This document shows positions 1 through 12,117 of a stretch of DNA of 64,000 bases, in pieces. Position 1 is the stretch's first letter, and each line of letters starts with the position of its first letter. The stretch spans positions 62,001 to 126,000 of the forward strand of contig MU400583.1 of the NCBI GenBank assembly GCA_022578965.1. Direction: 5' to 3'. Source of the stretch: Xylaria sp. FL1777 (taxonomy: Eukaryota; Ascomycota; Sordariomycetes; Xylariales; Xylariaceae). The position numbers were made by a program, and so were the translations under genes. The notes under the pieces are model-generated. The model had not been told where the DNA came from. It did not search any database and saw nothing but the letters and a program-made list of their open reading frames with translations.

Positions 1-2159
1 ATCTAACACTGCCTCGAGACGAGTGTGATCATTAATAGCCTGCTGATTAAGAGCCTCTAGGGGAGTACTAAATACCGAAGTCAGTGAAATCCTAATGTGG
101 TAAGAATTTTTTATAGTTTCAGACTCGCAGGAGCAGCAAGAGCAATATACCAAATCAGGAGATTTGTTGCTATAAGACATTGCGAAACGGGGAATAAAGT
201 GCTCTAGTGACTGACCTGAGATAGGGGAAATTTGCTGTGCCGGAACCCCAACCCATAGCAAGAGTGCCAGAATCGCAACGCCGATCAGCACACCCGTTGG
301 GGCCCAAGGGGTTTGGACCCGCGTCGTCACCTATAACGGCAAGAAATCGTGGCTTCTTGAGGGGTAAAGCGCCCTCATTCTTTAATAAAACTGTCGACTT
401 CCCAGCGATCTCCCTGATGAGATCTCCGTGGTCAGCTTGCACGTCGACGTGCCAATTGACCTGCTGGTAGCCGTCCTGGACACTCGCGTGAAGATAACCG
501 TAGGTATCCAAAGTCCACGAGTCCAAATTCACGGGTTTCAGTCCTTGAACGGTCTGCCCAACTTTGAAGAATGCTGCCATAATTCTCATTGCCATATCGT
601 CAATACGGTACTCAGGAACTGTTCCATTCAGCACTGCAACAGCTGTATAGGGATTTATATATTAGTAATTGCCGTTTATGGTTAGGGGATTTGGCTAATT
701 CTTCGGAGCATGTGGGAGTGGATTTTTGCCAGTATGGGAATCAGAGGATTTCGGAATACGTACTGAGATTAGTGCCCCAAAAAGACAAGCCAGTATTGAA
801 CTGCGTGTCACCAGGCATACTCATGTCCATGCCAGCTACAGCAGAGGCAACGCCGGCGTGCTGGGCTTGCCAATCGCTCATGACGAAACCTTGGAAGCCT
901 AGTTCGCCCTTGAGAAGGCCGTTCAATGTTTTCGAATTCTGGCAACCATAGCTGTTGTTGACTTGCTGGTATGAGCACATAACAGCGCCAACGCCCGCTC
1001 TCACCGCATCAGCAAACGGCCAGAGGTACGTTTCGTGCATAGTCTTATCGTCAATGTTGGAAGAGAGGGTCTCGGAGATGTTATAGCCTCGATCTGTGGA
1101 TTCTCCAACTTGTCGAAAGTGTTCTAATATTCAAATTAGCTTTAAATTCACGAGCTGTATCCAGCCACCATACCTTGCTCATTTAATATGAAGTGCTTTG
1201 CGCAGGCAACGACGCCGGCGTCTTGGATACCCTTGATAGTCTCACTTATACCAACACCGGTGAGGTACGGATCGGGTGAAAAGCCTTCCCAATTCCGCCC
1301 GCCCTCTGGAGAGCGGCCGAGAGGCCCAGCGACAGGCCCCAGCACAACATTGACGCCCTTCCCCTTATGCTCTTCACCCATGGCCTTGCCTCGGCGGTAC
1401 ATTAAAGTTCTGTCGAAGGTGGCGGCGACAGTTTGGCCGGAGCTAAAAGCGGAGGCAAAGTCGCCAAAGCGAATACCGAGGGGGGAGTCCTGCATACAGA
1501 GACGGCGCAGGCCGAGTCGTGGGACGCTACCTGTCTCGCCGACGCATTGACCACTTTCCCAGCTATAATGCGAAAGAGTTAGTTGCAGTTTTCTCGATTT
1601 GAAGCTTCAGAAACCAGCCGCTTACCCAATGCCGGTTGTCAGGTTGACTTTTTCCGCGAGGGTCAGTTGTGAGACGAAATCCCGTGCTTTCGCATAGGCT
1701 GCTTCCCAGCCAACTGCCTGTGGATTCATCCATGGGGATGGATAATGCGGCTCGGAGTGGGCAAGCTTGGCAGTAGGATAGTCGTGCTGTTGTAGGATTA
1801 ATTAGCTACCATATTCAACCATCGATGTAGATAAGCTGCCTGCACTGGGACGGAGGAGAGTGGGATCAATTGACCACCTGTCTCTGGCTAACTCTACTTG
1901 AGTTTAAGCCTCATTCCCTAAGTATGAAGCTTCGGGTTCCCCTAAGCATAAGGGGCCAATTGGGTAAATTGTCACATATTACACCAAATTGCATAGAGCC
2001 ACATGTTCTCCTGCTGCCTCCCTGAGGAATATCATGCAGCTGAAGAGTCAAGGCTCGGGGTTGAGGAGAAGATTGAATCTGGGTTGATGAACATACCGTA
2101 GCAGCAGCGGCAGCGCTGCATGCAGACGCCAGCAAGGCGCTGAATGTAGAAGTACGCAT
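1..2159 (-). CDS. GH3 beta-glucosidase, secreted, partial at left edge
   Basis: Hydrolyses terminal beta-glucosyl residues of cellobiose or glucan oligomers outside the cell. Exons on the minus strand fit as 2097-2159, 1626-1786, 1174-1562, 764-1123, 216-642 and 1-67 (continuing off the window); all junctions keep frame and use GT/AG. The start at 2159 gives an Ala-rich signal peptide ([20 protein letters not shown]). Family 3 landmarks are visible: [23 protein letters not shown], the GFVMSDW segment whose Asp (codon 873-875) is the expected nucleophile, GMDMSMPGD, and [13 protein letters not shown], which begins the second domain. About 489 residues lie inside the window, whereas the family usually has 700-860, so the C-terminal domains lie beyond position 1. 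The first intron (1787-2096, 310 nt) is long for this locus but is phase-consistent. Probably a plant-biomass enzyme unrelated to the cluster. Confidence 0.93.
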
Positions 2160-5100
2160 AGCGTTGCCTCTATGGTCGGACCTGTCGTCGTGGTTGCGTC
2201 TCAAAGTCTTGTCAGGAGAATACGCGTAGCGAGTGCTCTACCTGGGGACGGTGAGACAGACGCTGAGACAAGATCGGGAAGAAGCAGGTCGAAGGACGTG
2301 CGGTCTGCCCACACGGTTCTTATAAACGGCGTACCAAGGCTACGTACCAAAGTTGCCAAGGTAGCAGTGATGCCCGCCGGGGAGTATTTCTCGCAGCTGT
2401 GAGCAGGGTTCGGGAAGCAGACACAACATCGAGATTGGTCAGCTGATGATCAGGCCCCGGTTCTCGGCCAGGCCCCGGGTCAGGATTGTGATCGGGACTG
2501 TGATCGGGATTACTTCGTAGGTGTTGGCAATCGCTCGCTGCATCTCTACCATAGTCCGCTGCACCGCTAGTCGACGAGGAAGCCAACAAGTCTCTCCATC
2601 GTCACTGATCGAGCATAAGCAACAAGAAGCAAGACTAGGGCGTCCTGGACGCGTCTTGGCCATGTGGGCAGCAAGCAGCAGCACTGTGGACTTGCCGCTT
2701 GCGGACATCGTGAGGAGAAACGATGCGGTGGACTAGGCAGAAGACTAGGTTGGTGTAGGCATAGTGTGGTGTAAATATGATGGCCGACCGTCATTTCTCC
2801 GCATTCCCCCAAATTCCAAACTGGCCGAGTAGATTAGTGCTGTCGCTGCCCAGGTACCTACACTAGAGCTAGCCTAGCTCTGTGCCCATGTTGCCTTCGA
2901 TGTATACACACCAGGTACCGGTATTGGATAGATGGACTGCCGGTACTATGTACATGGGTACTTAGCCACGAGCTGTGCCACGAGCCAGACTTTCGTGTAC
3001 CGACTGTAGATTGTTGTGTTGGAGACATTTCGGAGTAGGTTACATTGACAAATCCCTGGGACAGAGCCCGGGACAACACGCTAAGGCACACGAACGGGGA
3101 GTGAAGCTCTGCGGTTTCGTGCCGTCATCTGATGCTGATCCCTATCTTCTCGCGATCCTTGTCCAGGGCACTGGTAGTGTTGGTGGATAGTGTATGAGCG
3201 AATACGCAAAAAAGGGCAAGTCGATGGAGACGGGCCGATCATAGACGGTGCTATGGTCAGTGCTATGGTGCTATGGCGCTATGGCGCTATGGCGCTGTGG
3301 TGCTGTGGTGCTGCTGTGATGGACTGCTGTGGCCAGCTGGAAGCCCACCCATTAGACGTGGGGTCCAGAATCTCCCCCTGGTTTTGGCGCAACGGTTCAC
3401 CAATCCTAGGTAATCCCCAGACCTCCACGACCAAGAGCCTGCGCTACACTAGGGCTCACGATTCGGCCTACGCTACCTGTGCATACTGTACTAGTGTACC
3501 TAGTGATGGAAAGAATTTAAATCACCTATAACTTGGCCTTTGGTGCTAATTTAGAACTTTAAAACTGCAAAGTTCGAGACTTTTTCTGTACCAAGGCCTC
3601 GCAAGTGGAGTCATAGCATATCTAAACAAGGACTTATAAATGTATTGAAATATGTTTGTCGTTGGTGAATGACATTATAAAGATGTAAAAATACCTAAGG
3701 CTTACCTGCTTATATCTAGGTACTTTACATATACTGCGTAAACTACAATATACAATACTGCGTATACTGTACACTGCGTATCTGTTTAATACCATCGGCA
3801 CTTACCAATTCCCGCTTTTGCGGGGTAGTGCAGATTAGTATATACACGTGTAGTACCTAGCGCACTATGTAGGCCCGGGTTCTGCCCGGGGTAAGTCCCC
3901 ATGATGTATAGGTAGTGCGAATTAAGTCAGATCTCACCTTCACTACGCAGTAGACACGCGAATTGTTTCCACAAACAAAGCTAAGTAATTTCGCCGCTTC
4001 CCTTGACTGCCCTTGGCTTTTCTATTCATCTAGATTTACGTTCACACATTTATCTCGTCTTTCAAGGTTCGCAACACTGCTTAAGACAATGGGCATGGCA
4101 TTTTCTCTTCTGCGTAGGCAATATCTTGTACATGTGGTCATTACACGAGCCAGCCTAATATAATGTTGAGTACTGGTACGGTAGCTAGAGAAATCGACCA
4201 TATTTGTCTGGTCGTATTGCATATTTCAAATTTGTCTTTTATCTCCTCGGATTCGTAGAATTCTCTACACGTGTATGGCGGTGAATATGTATGCACCAGA
4301 CGTAGGTGACAATACACTGATGTTGCATTTTCCTCGGAAATAATAATGATAATGATGATGATTTGATGCAGTGTCTTACATGCAATGCTACCACGCGCAT
4401 CCTTTACAATCAGCCAATCAAGCCAATTGGTATCATTGTGTGTGTGCAAAGGATCTCCTGTTCTGCACCTGTCATGACATTGTCATTCTCGTATTCCCGT
4501 ACTTTAAAGGGAAAATTTCAACGAGATTATTACGCCACTGGACTAGTAAAAAGACCCTACTGTAGGTATTTCATATGGGTCACCTGATGAGGAGACATAA
4601 TTATGCCCAGCAATCGAAACTCAAAGTAGAGGACAAGCTCCCTCTTTACTAACTTAGGTAGTCTATTATTTTTTTTTTACCCCCATAGAGTTATGGTTTG
4701 CGCCTACCCATGAACCTTGCTTGGCTCTGATGTCCCAGATGTCTATTAGTTTCACGGGCCAGAGAATAGCTCCATGCAATCCGATCCTGCTGGTCGAGAA
4801 CCAAGGCTAATGTCTACACTAATTGAATGCAAGGTCTAGGTAATAAGGCCGATGCGGGGGAATTGATCTCCTCTCAACGTCCAGCCTCGAAATAGTTGGG
4901 CTTTCACGTTACACAGCCTTCCGACATTCCGGCGACATGGGCCGATATCCCTCGCCTTACACTAGGCCGTCTTAACTGCTGTAACTAGGCTGGGGACTGC
5001 CTGGCGTGTGTTTTTGAAGCTGCACTTGTGTCTGATTCAGCAGTCAGTTTCTGTGGATGCGACCAATTAGCAGGCGCCCCACTGAGATGAAGCTTAGGTT

Positions 5101-5248
5101 TGTATTAGTTTAACATAGTCATCTTTTCAAGATGAGAGGGTTGTTCTCTTACCCAACATCAACAGAAGACCCCATATTCGTAATCTCATGCATCTCATGC
5201 ATCTCATCTCTCAACGAACTATGACAAGTTTTGTCCGAGTAAGTTGCA
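2160..5248. other. Gene-poor interval with short repeats
   Basis: No convincing gene. The open frames here are short, overlap on both strands and show no recognisable family. The stretch holds short GATCGGGA-type direct repeats near 2,470-2,515, a GCTATGG tandem repeat near 3,248-3,318, an AT-rich part from 3,540, and many TAGGTAC-like words common in the spacers of this window. Confidence 0.6.
3248..3318. repeat. Imperfect GCTATGG(T/C)G tandem repeat
   Basis: About eight imperfect copies of a 9-base unit (GTGCTATGG / GCGCTATGG) run through this stretch and decay into GTGCTGTGG units at the right. It lies in non-coding sequence. Confidence 0.75.
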
Positions 5249-7403
5249 CTATAATCGTCGGAGTGCTCCTACCTTAGCACTAGCCTCCCAACTTCGACGA
5301 ATCTCGTCCTTGACTTCCTGGAGAACCGGCTCGATAAATGTAGGTCTAATCAATGCTGCTGTTTGTCGCACAAGCTTCTTTGAGGCCAGAAAGCTGCCGA
5401 CAGGTGTATCTGTTCCTTTCCAATCTTCAAATTTTTCGAATATCATTGCGATATCGAACTCGCATACGCTGGCAAAAGGGTGCCAGAAATTATCTTGTTT
5501 GTATGTGATGCTTTGTTTTAAGCTTTGTCCGTCGCCGCTTACCTCTTCATAGCGATATATGAGCCACAGCGATTTCTCTGGTTTCATAACGTCGACCACA
5601 AGATGATACCCGGTTGAACGGTGAGTAGCCTGTCGTCCGTTGTATTTGGTGACCACCTTGCGGTTAAATATTTCACCAATCTCATAGACATAACGTGGGA
5701 AATATTTGTTCTTTGGCATAGCACCGTTTCGCTCAAGTTCAATGATGGTTGGGTAATTAAGCCACTCGTCTCTTTTCCAAAAATCCGAGATCATTCTTTC
5801 GTCTTTTCGGCTTCGGCAAAGAAGATACGACCACATGTGGACGCAAGCTCGTTGAACCGTATAACAGGCATCTTCGCATTTGTCCTTTTCTGAGAAAAGT
5901 TGCATGAGCAGCTGGGAGTCTTCATTCATTCTTAGCCCCACAAGATCTTCCTGGCGTTGGAAGTTAGTCTGACTCAGTATCTCATACTGGCCCTCCTCCT
6001 CTGAGGTTGTGTCCTTAGGTATGTTTTCAGGAGTAGCAGCTGACTGTGACAACTTCTCACACTCTTTCTCCACTAAAATCATCCGTTGCTCCAAGGGGAT
6101 TATTCGTCTGTCCATGGCATCCAAATTCTCACTCAGTCGTTTCAATTCTGGAGTATAATTCATTTCTTCTTGTTCTTTCATGTCGCTTAATTCAGAATCT
6201 TGAATCTTTTCGGATGAATTACCCTGCTGAGCTGTTGGGTTGTGGCTCTCCGAGGCTACTTGGCGTAATGGAGTTTGCCTGTCTCCAGAAGCTGAATGGG
6301 GTTGGCTATGTGGGCTACTGGGCTTTGCAGCCTGCGTTTCTTGAGAGGTTTTTATGTGATGTTGCAAAGTTTGTTCCAGAGACTCAAGACGCTGCTGGTG
6401 GTTCTGCATGATTGCTGTTATTTGAGCCGGACTCAATCCATGATCTGTTCTTTGTTCAAGACCCGCCACGCGGCTGCTCAACTGGTACGCATTCCGTCAG
6501 CGAAAATATCTCATAATAGAACTGCAGATCCGTATGACTCACTTGCTCATTCGCTTTATCCAACGCTCCCATACGGTCATTATGTTTTGCTACGCACACA
6601 TCGTGATCTCTCAGATGTCCTTCGTAGCCTCCTAGGCGCGCATTTTGCTCCCCGAAGTGTCTATCATGCGCTGCTAGACGTGTGTTGTGATCACTCAGGT
6701 GTCTATCATGGGCTGCAAGGCGTGTGTCATGTTCTCCTACACGTCTCTCATGATCCGTCAGGTGTCTATCATGTGTTCCTAAGTGAGCATCATTTTCTAC
6801 TAGGTGCCTATCATGCTCTGCCAAACTCGCGAAACTCCTTGTTACTTGGGCTTTGAGGTCCTCCATCGCGCTTTTTGTCTGGTCGCTGGCACCTCCTAGC
6901 GGGCCCGGACGCCAGGTGAGCTGACCAGGGCGCGCAGAATCACGACTCTGGCTGGCACGGAACTCTTGGCCCAGGTTTCCCCATGCGTCGATGATTGTAT
7001 TTTGGCGCGCAACAGCAACTGTCAAGGTTTCAAGACTCTCATGGTGCTGTTCGACACGCGGAATAACTCCGTCGCGTATCTCGCGCACAGCGTCGATTGC
7101 CATGTCCTCGGCGTCTTCAAGTGATTGAACGCGCCCTTCTATGGACTGGACACGCTCCTGGAGAAGGGCAATCTGACTGCTGTGTCGATCAAAACTCGTC
7201 GCGACCTGTCTCTGATACTCGCGAAACATGTCAATCGTCACGACGGCCACGCCGACTTGGGGCGCTTGGAGACCTCCCATGGAGCCAGGTGGAGGATATG
7301 GTGGTCGTCGGCCGTCAGGTTCTTCCACATGTAACCCCGGCGGAGAGGAGAAGCCCGGATATCTTCGTTTTACGCCCTGCGGTGTCGCCACACGTTGCGC
7401 CAT
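5249..7403 (-). CDS. Coiled-coil protein with HDRHL heptad array; unknown function
   Basis: Two exons (6543-7403 and 5249-6481) joined across a 61-nt intron with a GTGAGT donor and CAG acceptor; the join is in frame and gives 697 residues. After a Pro/Gly-rich head (about 1-55) come helical segments with charged heptads (about 60-140). An array of heptads built on HDRHL, HDTRLAA and similar units then spans about 197-280, followed by a Gln/Ser-rich linker, further coiled coil, and a globular C-terminal region with FPRYVYEIGE and VVDVMKPEKSLWL. That C-terminal signature recurs in the protein at 61,797-63,212. No signal peptide or catalytic motif was recognised. The heptads suggest an oligomeric, rod-like protein. 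Family and function are unknown to me. Confidence 0.75.
6560..6815 (-). repeat. 21-nt coding repeats for HDRHL heptads
   Basis: The coding strand contains about twelve diverged 21-base units, each encoding one seven-residue heptad (HDRHLTD, HDTRLAA, HDRHLSD, HNTRLAA, HDRHFGE and so on). The units differ at many third positions and several first positions, so the array is old or under selection rather than a fresh expansion. Confidence 0.8.
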
Positions 7404-10400
7404 GGTAGGTGAAATATTTATAATGCTAGTGCGAGGCTAGGAAACGACTTAGGTATTTGCTCAGTGAGGGCTATTCGCATGGTGCTCTCTTCTACCGCCG
7501 CTGCACGTTGGGTTGGCGAGATTCGATGTGGCTCGTCTCCGGGACGTTGCAGCCTTTGCTGACAAAATCAACGGGAAAGGGGCCAAAAATACAGATGAGA
7601 TGAAATAAATAAAACCCGAGGGCGCGGCAGTTCGGATGCATGGGAGATGGAGCGGTTGTGGTGCATTGAGAGGAGCGAAACCTAGGCAAGTAGGCTTCTG
7701 CTACCCACCACCATCCACCTCCTCCACTACACTACAGCAACATGCAGTAATGTGTCGTCTCGTCCGTGATACGGTGCAACCGTCGAGCTGTGGTGTACTG
7801 ATAGTAGAGATGCTGGCGCGCAGTGTCCACGGTTGTAGGTGGGTGGCCAGGAATTGGAGACGCCAAGGAATACACGGAGGAGATGGAAGGCCGCAGAAGA
7901 TACGCAATATAGGGCCTGGAGTCCAGATACGGGCGCGGCCGATCTAGGTACCTATGCGTATCTATGGCATGACAGAATGTGCAAGAGGCCGAGATGCACT
8001 GACGATGATCTATTGGTTGGATTGGCCGACCATTCGGTGGTGGTGATAACAAGCAGTGATGCGTTCACGCCTTCACAGACGGGAAGGACAAGAAGTGCAA
8101 AAGGCCATCAGTGTGCTGCCACTGAGCAAGGATCGGGTGCAATCTAAGTACCTGGGTAAGTAGTCTAGGTAATGTAGGTACTTACATACATGTGGTAGAT
8201 GGTAGCCTGCGCAGTGCTGTAGGCAAGGACGTGTAGGTACTGTCGTAATACTACCTACATGTAGGTGTACTGCGTAGGTAAACCGCCGCTGTAGGGATAC
8301 TTAATTAAGGATGCGGATACCTTATGCAGGGATGACGAAAAGGCGACACAGGAACCAATCGATGCAATGTCGTACAGTGTACAGACAAGTATAACTGACT
8401 AGACATTGCTGCGGACATCGACAGTACTGTACAACCTAGGCATACTGTATGAGCTTCCCGTCATCGTGTCTAACCAAGATAGTGTCTTGGAAAGCAGTGT
8501 AAACGAACCGCCAAGCGCGCAGCCACTGGCTCTTAACGTTGCATGGCGTCCGTTATATTGGACTCCCATTAGTTATTGCATTTCATTGATGAAGTAAGTG
8601 GGTTGAAGTGCGTTTTAAGGTCCGGAAATAAGAGTTAACCTGTAGGTAGAGTTGGGTCGCGCTAAATGTGCCGAGGAAACAAGAACCATTGTTTTTTTAT
8701 TAAACCAAATTAAATCGTGCGAACAGCTCCTGAGCCTACTCACCTATTGAGGAAAGGGGCTGCTGTGCATACAAATATGCCAGCGCAAAACTATCTTGCG
8801 CAAAAAGGATGAAATTTATTGCTTGCAAATCTACAAACAACATGGAATGCTGGTGCCTCCTGGCCTAGTTCTTAGTAAATAGGCCATGTCATCAATATTA
8901 ATCCTGTAAATGTAACCCTGTATTTATTCCCGTGCCTACTATCCCAATTCATCATCTACACTGAAGTACAGACTGCACACAGCCTGATTCTAATACACTT
9001 ATGAATACTACGTCTAACAAATAGTATTAGGGCCTCATAGATTATAATAGCAAAGAGCCCTAACCTCACCATTAGCCAGCCTTGTCATAAAAATGTTCTT
9101 CCTTTATTTTACTCAATAAGCAGCCTTACCCTGTGGATCCACCACCTGTATAATTGATATCTCGGCTCACGTAGATAATCTTCAATTGTCAGGTGATATA
9201 GACCCCTAGGGTCTATATAGTGGGATTGGTGTATATATATCGGCTATTCCCACCAACTACCATTGGGAAGCCCTAGGGGCCAATTGACCAACGTACTAGC
9301 TACTAACCCCTTTACTACCTGCTATGTGACTGCTAGGACTACCCATTCACTCCGGGACAATAACCTATGACATCAATGCTATAGTCCTAGTTATGAGACC
9401 TAATATTAAGTTAGACAACAGGTTTTAAACTACCTTATTGATATTGGGATATATGGATACTTCGCGTGCATATACGGCGAGCTTAATGGTTGTGCGCTAT
9501 AATGTCATTATTATTGATGTTTTTTCAAAAGAAAACTTAAATTTAATTTAACAATAAACATAAGAATTTATTGTTGAAGTAGTAAAATCATTACAGTTTG
9601 TAGAAAAAAGTCCATAGCTTTTTTTAACCCCTTTATTTAATAAAGGTATAATACAGCAAATATTTGGTTATAAAAGACTGCTTACCAGCTATTTCCAAGG
9701 AATTGTGTGCGGATATTCCTAGAGGATAAGGAGAGATTTGATCCACATAGGTCTTCTTTAGTGCCTGAGTTATGAGACCTAAATCAAGTTAACTAAGTAA
9801 TTTATAAAAATTCAGTTCTTGTCTTAAAAATTTTGGACTTATCAGTCCAATATCCTTTAAAAGTAATGCATATTAGATTTATATAATGTGTGCTAGAGAA
9901 TATCCTCATCCGTGTTAGTAGGTAGTGCACATATACTCTACCCTTACGCCAGAGATTTCGAGTCTTGGTTAAGATACCCTTTCCGCGATGGGAAGTTTTA
10001 AAATCAGAGTGTGAGTGTTGTCTACTACCTATCACTGTAATACAATCTCTTAGTCGGCCGTGAAATTGACACCAAAGACATTTTGTAATCGATGCGGACA
10101 GGAGCTTCTTAACTTGAGGGATGCTGTCACCTGACTAACATAGAAAGGAGAGGGTTTATATCGCAGGGGATACACAACTGGGCAGTTCTAGGCTCGTTAT
10201 CCGAAAACATATGCTCACAATATAATACCCATCCTACCCATTCTGACCGGTCTCCTGAATAGCACCAAGGGGTGAAGCCCTATAATATCCACGATGAAAC
10301 AATTCAATCTTCATCACCTTCTCCTAAACCTCTCTCAAAACATCACTATATCATCAGACTTCCAACCATTTCATTCCAATCCACCTTGCCCCATTTTCCG

Positions 10401-10474
10401 AAGCAAAATAGTAAATCCACGCCATATCATCTGGAGTCAAGCCAGAGAGGCCTGGTCGTTTTGGAGGTCACCCT
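7404..10474. other. 3-kb gene-poor, partly AT-rich interval
   Basis: I see no gene with a recognisable domain or a credible exon structure. From about 8,650 the sequence becomes AT-rich with many stop codons in all frames, and 9,480-9,900 is almost pure A/T-rich degenerate sequence. A GTTATGAGACCTAA word occurs at about 9,393 and, in near-identical form, at about 9,768. This fits decayed repeats with RIP-like mutation. Confidence 0.55.
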
Positions 10475-10687
10475 CTACTCCGTTTTGGCGATAGAGCGAT
10501 AAAGTTCTTCATATGGAGGAGGAATTGCTCGATTCCAATTGCTTGGAATGGGGATTCTGTTTTCGGCGGTGTACGGGTATGCAGGAAGCAGTCTTTTCTC
10601 CAGGACATCTGGGGATGTAGCGACTGGAGCGGCGGCCGTAAAGCCAACGAGAGCCATCAAGCTGATTTGGAGGAGCTCGAAACGCAT
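10475..10687 (-). CDS. Small secreted protein with Kex2-like site
   Basis: A 70-residue frame starting at the ATG at 10,687. The start MRFELLQISLMALVGFTAAAP is a good signal peptide with an AAA/AAP cleavage region. A short pro-segment ending LEKR follows, a classic dibasic Kex2 site, which would release a mature Pro/Tyr-rich peptide of about 40 residues beginning LLPAYPY. An upstream in-frame ATG at 10,735 would put 16 extra residues before the signal, so I prefer the inner start. There are no cysteines, which is unusual for a small effector. It could be a secreted peptide, an effector or a processed signalling peptide; nothing decides between them. The promoter side (10,736-10,850) carries a TATTTATA box-like stretch. 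Confidence 0.6.
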   Translation of the reverse strand: MRFELLQISLMALVGFTAAAPVATSPDVLEKRLLPAYPYTAENRIPIPSNWNRAIPPPYEELYRSIAKTE

Positions 10688-10735
10688 GCTTGTATTGTTA
10701 TAGGTGGAAAAGTTGAGAGTGGTTGTGGTGATCAC

Positions 10736-12117
10736 TATCAGGCAAGATTATGGTGAGGACTGAATGGAGTGCTCGAAATCTGTCTGAGGTAGAGAATATT
10801 CCACGGTATTTATATCGCTGATATCACTCCTCTCCTTGGCAACAGTTGCCGAGTGTGAGGAACTCTGATAACAGTGCATAGTCTATACGGGAAAGACCTG
10901 ATGGTGGTCGCTTTCGCCAAGATTCCGTGTCTCCTCTCTTATGCTCTTGAGCTACTCGATGTCAACCGGGTATCTTCCCCAGCATAACATCGCTTAATAG
11001 TTCTTGCAAAAGTCACGTATGTATTATTATCAACCCCGTGGGGCTGATTGACTATAGGCAGAGTGATATTTGGATTCCTGCGCTGACTTGGATCTTTTTT
11101 TAACGTAAGACCCTCTCTCATTAATTCATGAACCTAATATGGTTTCTCGAATACGTGATGTATGAAAGAAGTATATAATCACTTCCCGGGTAGTTTCAGA
11201 GCTAAGCAAAACAATGCCCCACAAAGATGCAGTCACTATTCTAAGATTCTTTGCCCCTTGTCATGGCGTCGCGATCCGACCAAAAATTAACAACAAGAGA
11301 CTACCGTCTAAGGTTCACATACTGTTTACAACAAACTCTATTGAAGGATGTTTATTTACATGGTGTCGAGAGGTATCGAGTATTGTCCTAATTCTGTGGT
11401 AGTTCCTGCAGAGGTAGCCTATGATGAGACTGTTATGTTCTTATTAGGGTAAAATAAGCGAAAGCGAGTGATAGAGCTGAATGCAGAGGGTCCTACTATG
11501 CATATGCAGGCTGGAATTGTCAAGTAGCATCTTTTTGTCCAATCACACCGAGACTTCAACCGCTGTTAAGTGTACTGCATTCAGCTCGAGGCCTTATATT
11601 AGAACTTCATCATCCTGCGGTTACTTCAATAACGGGGGGGCTATGTAGGTCTCGTAATGGACGGAGAGCGAACTAAATAGCCGTCATCATAACCGTTCTT
11701 GATCTCCTTTCTACGCTATCCCAATGGTATGGATCCATAATACCTGTATCGGACTCTTGGCGATATTTTCTAAGCACTGAGAATAAGGAGGTTCTACGAA
11801 TGACCGCGCCGAGTAACCGACGATGCTTAAACGATGCTTAAAATATCGTTCGTCCTGCCAGTTCTGGATAGTCTCTGATTAAGTGTGGTGCATTAGCTTT
11901 TGGAATCTGGACAGGAGAACTATCAATAGTATGGATTTGGAATGGGAATAGTGGCGTGATTTGTTTTCTAGAACTGAGAGGCTATACGAACGCATGCTTT
12001 TCAACAGCTACCTAGGTTCTAGGTGCAGCACTTTGCATTCACTCTTTTTTTTTTTTTTTTTTTTTTGGCTCACTTCAAAGTCAGATTGAAAGACATCCGT
12101 AACGTCCCATTGCTAAT
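10736..12117. other. Spacer left of the UstYa-like gene
   Basis: About 1.4 kb without a supported gene. It contains the probable promoter of the small secreted gene on the left and, just before the next gene, a long T tract at 12,041-12,066 typical of pyrimidine-rich fungal promoters. Confidence 0.55.

Noticed and set aside
3190..3531. 113-codon open frame over the GCTATGG repeat
   Set aside because: The frame is opened by the tandem repeat itself; the peptide is low-complexity and nothing upstream or downstream supports a gene.
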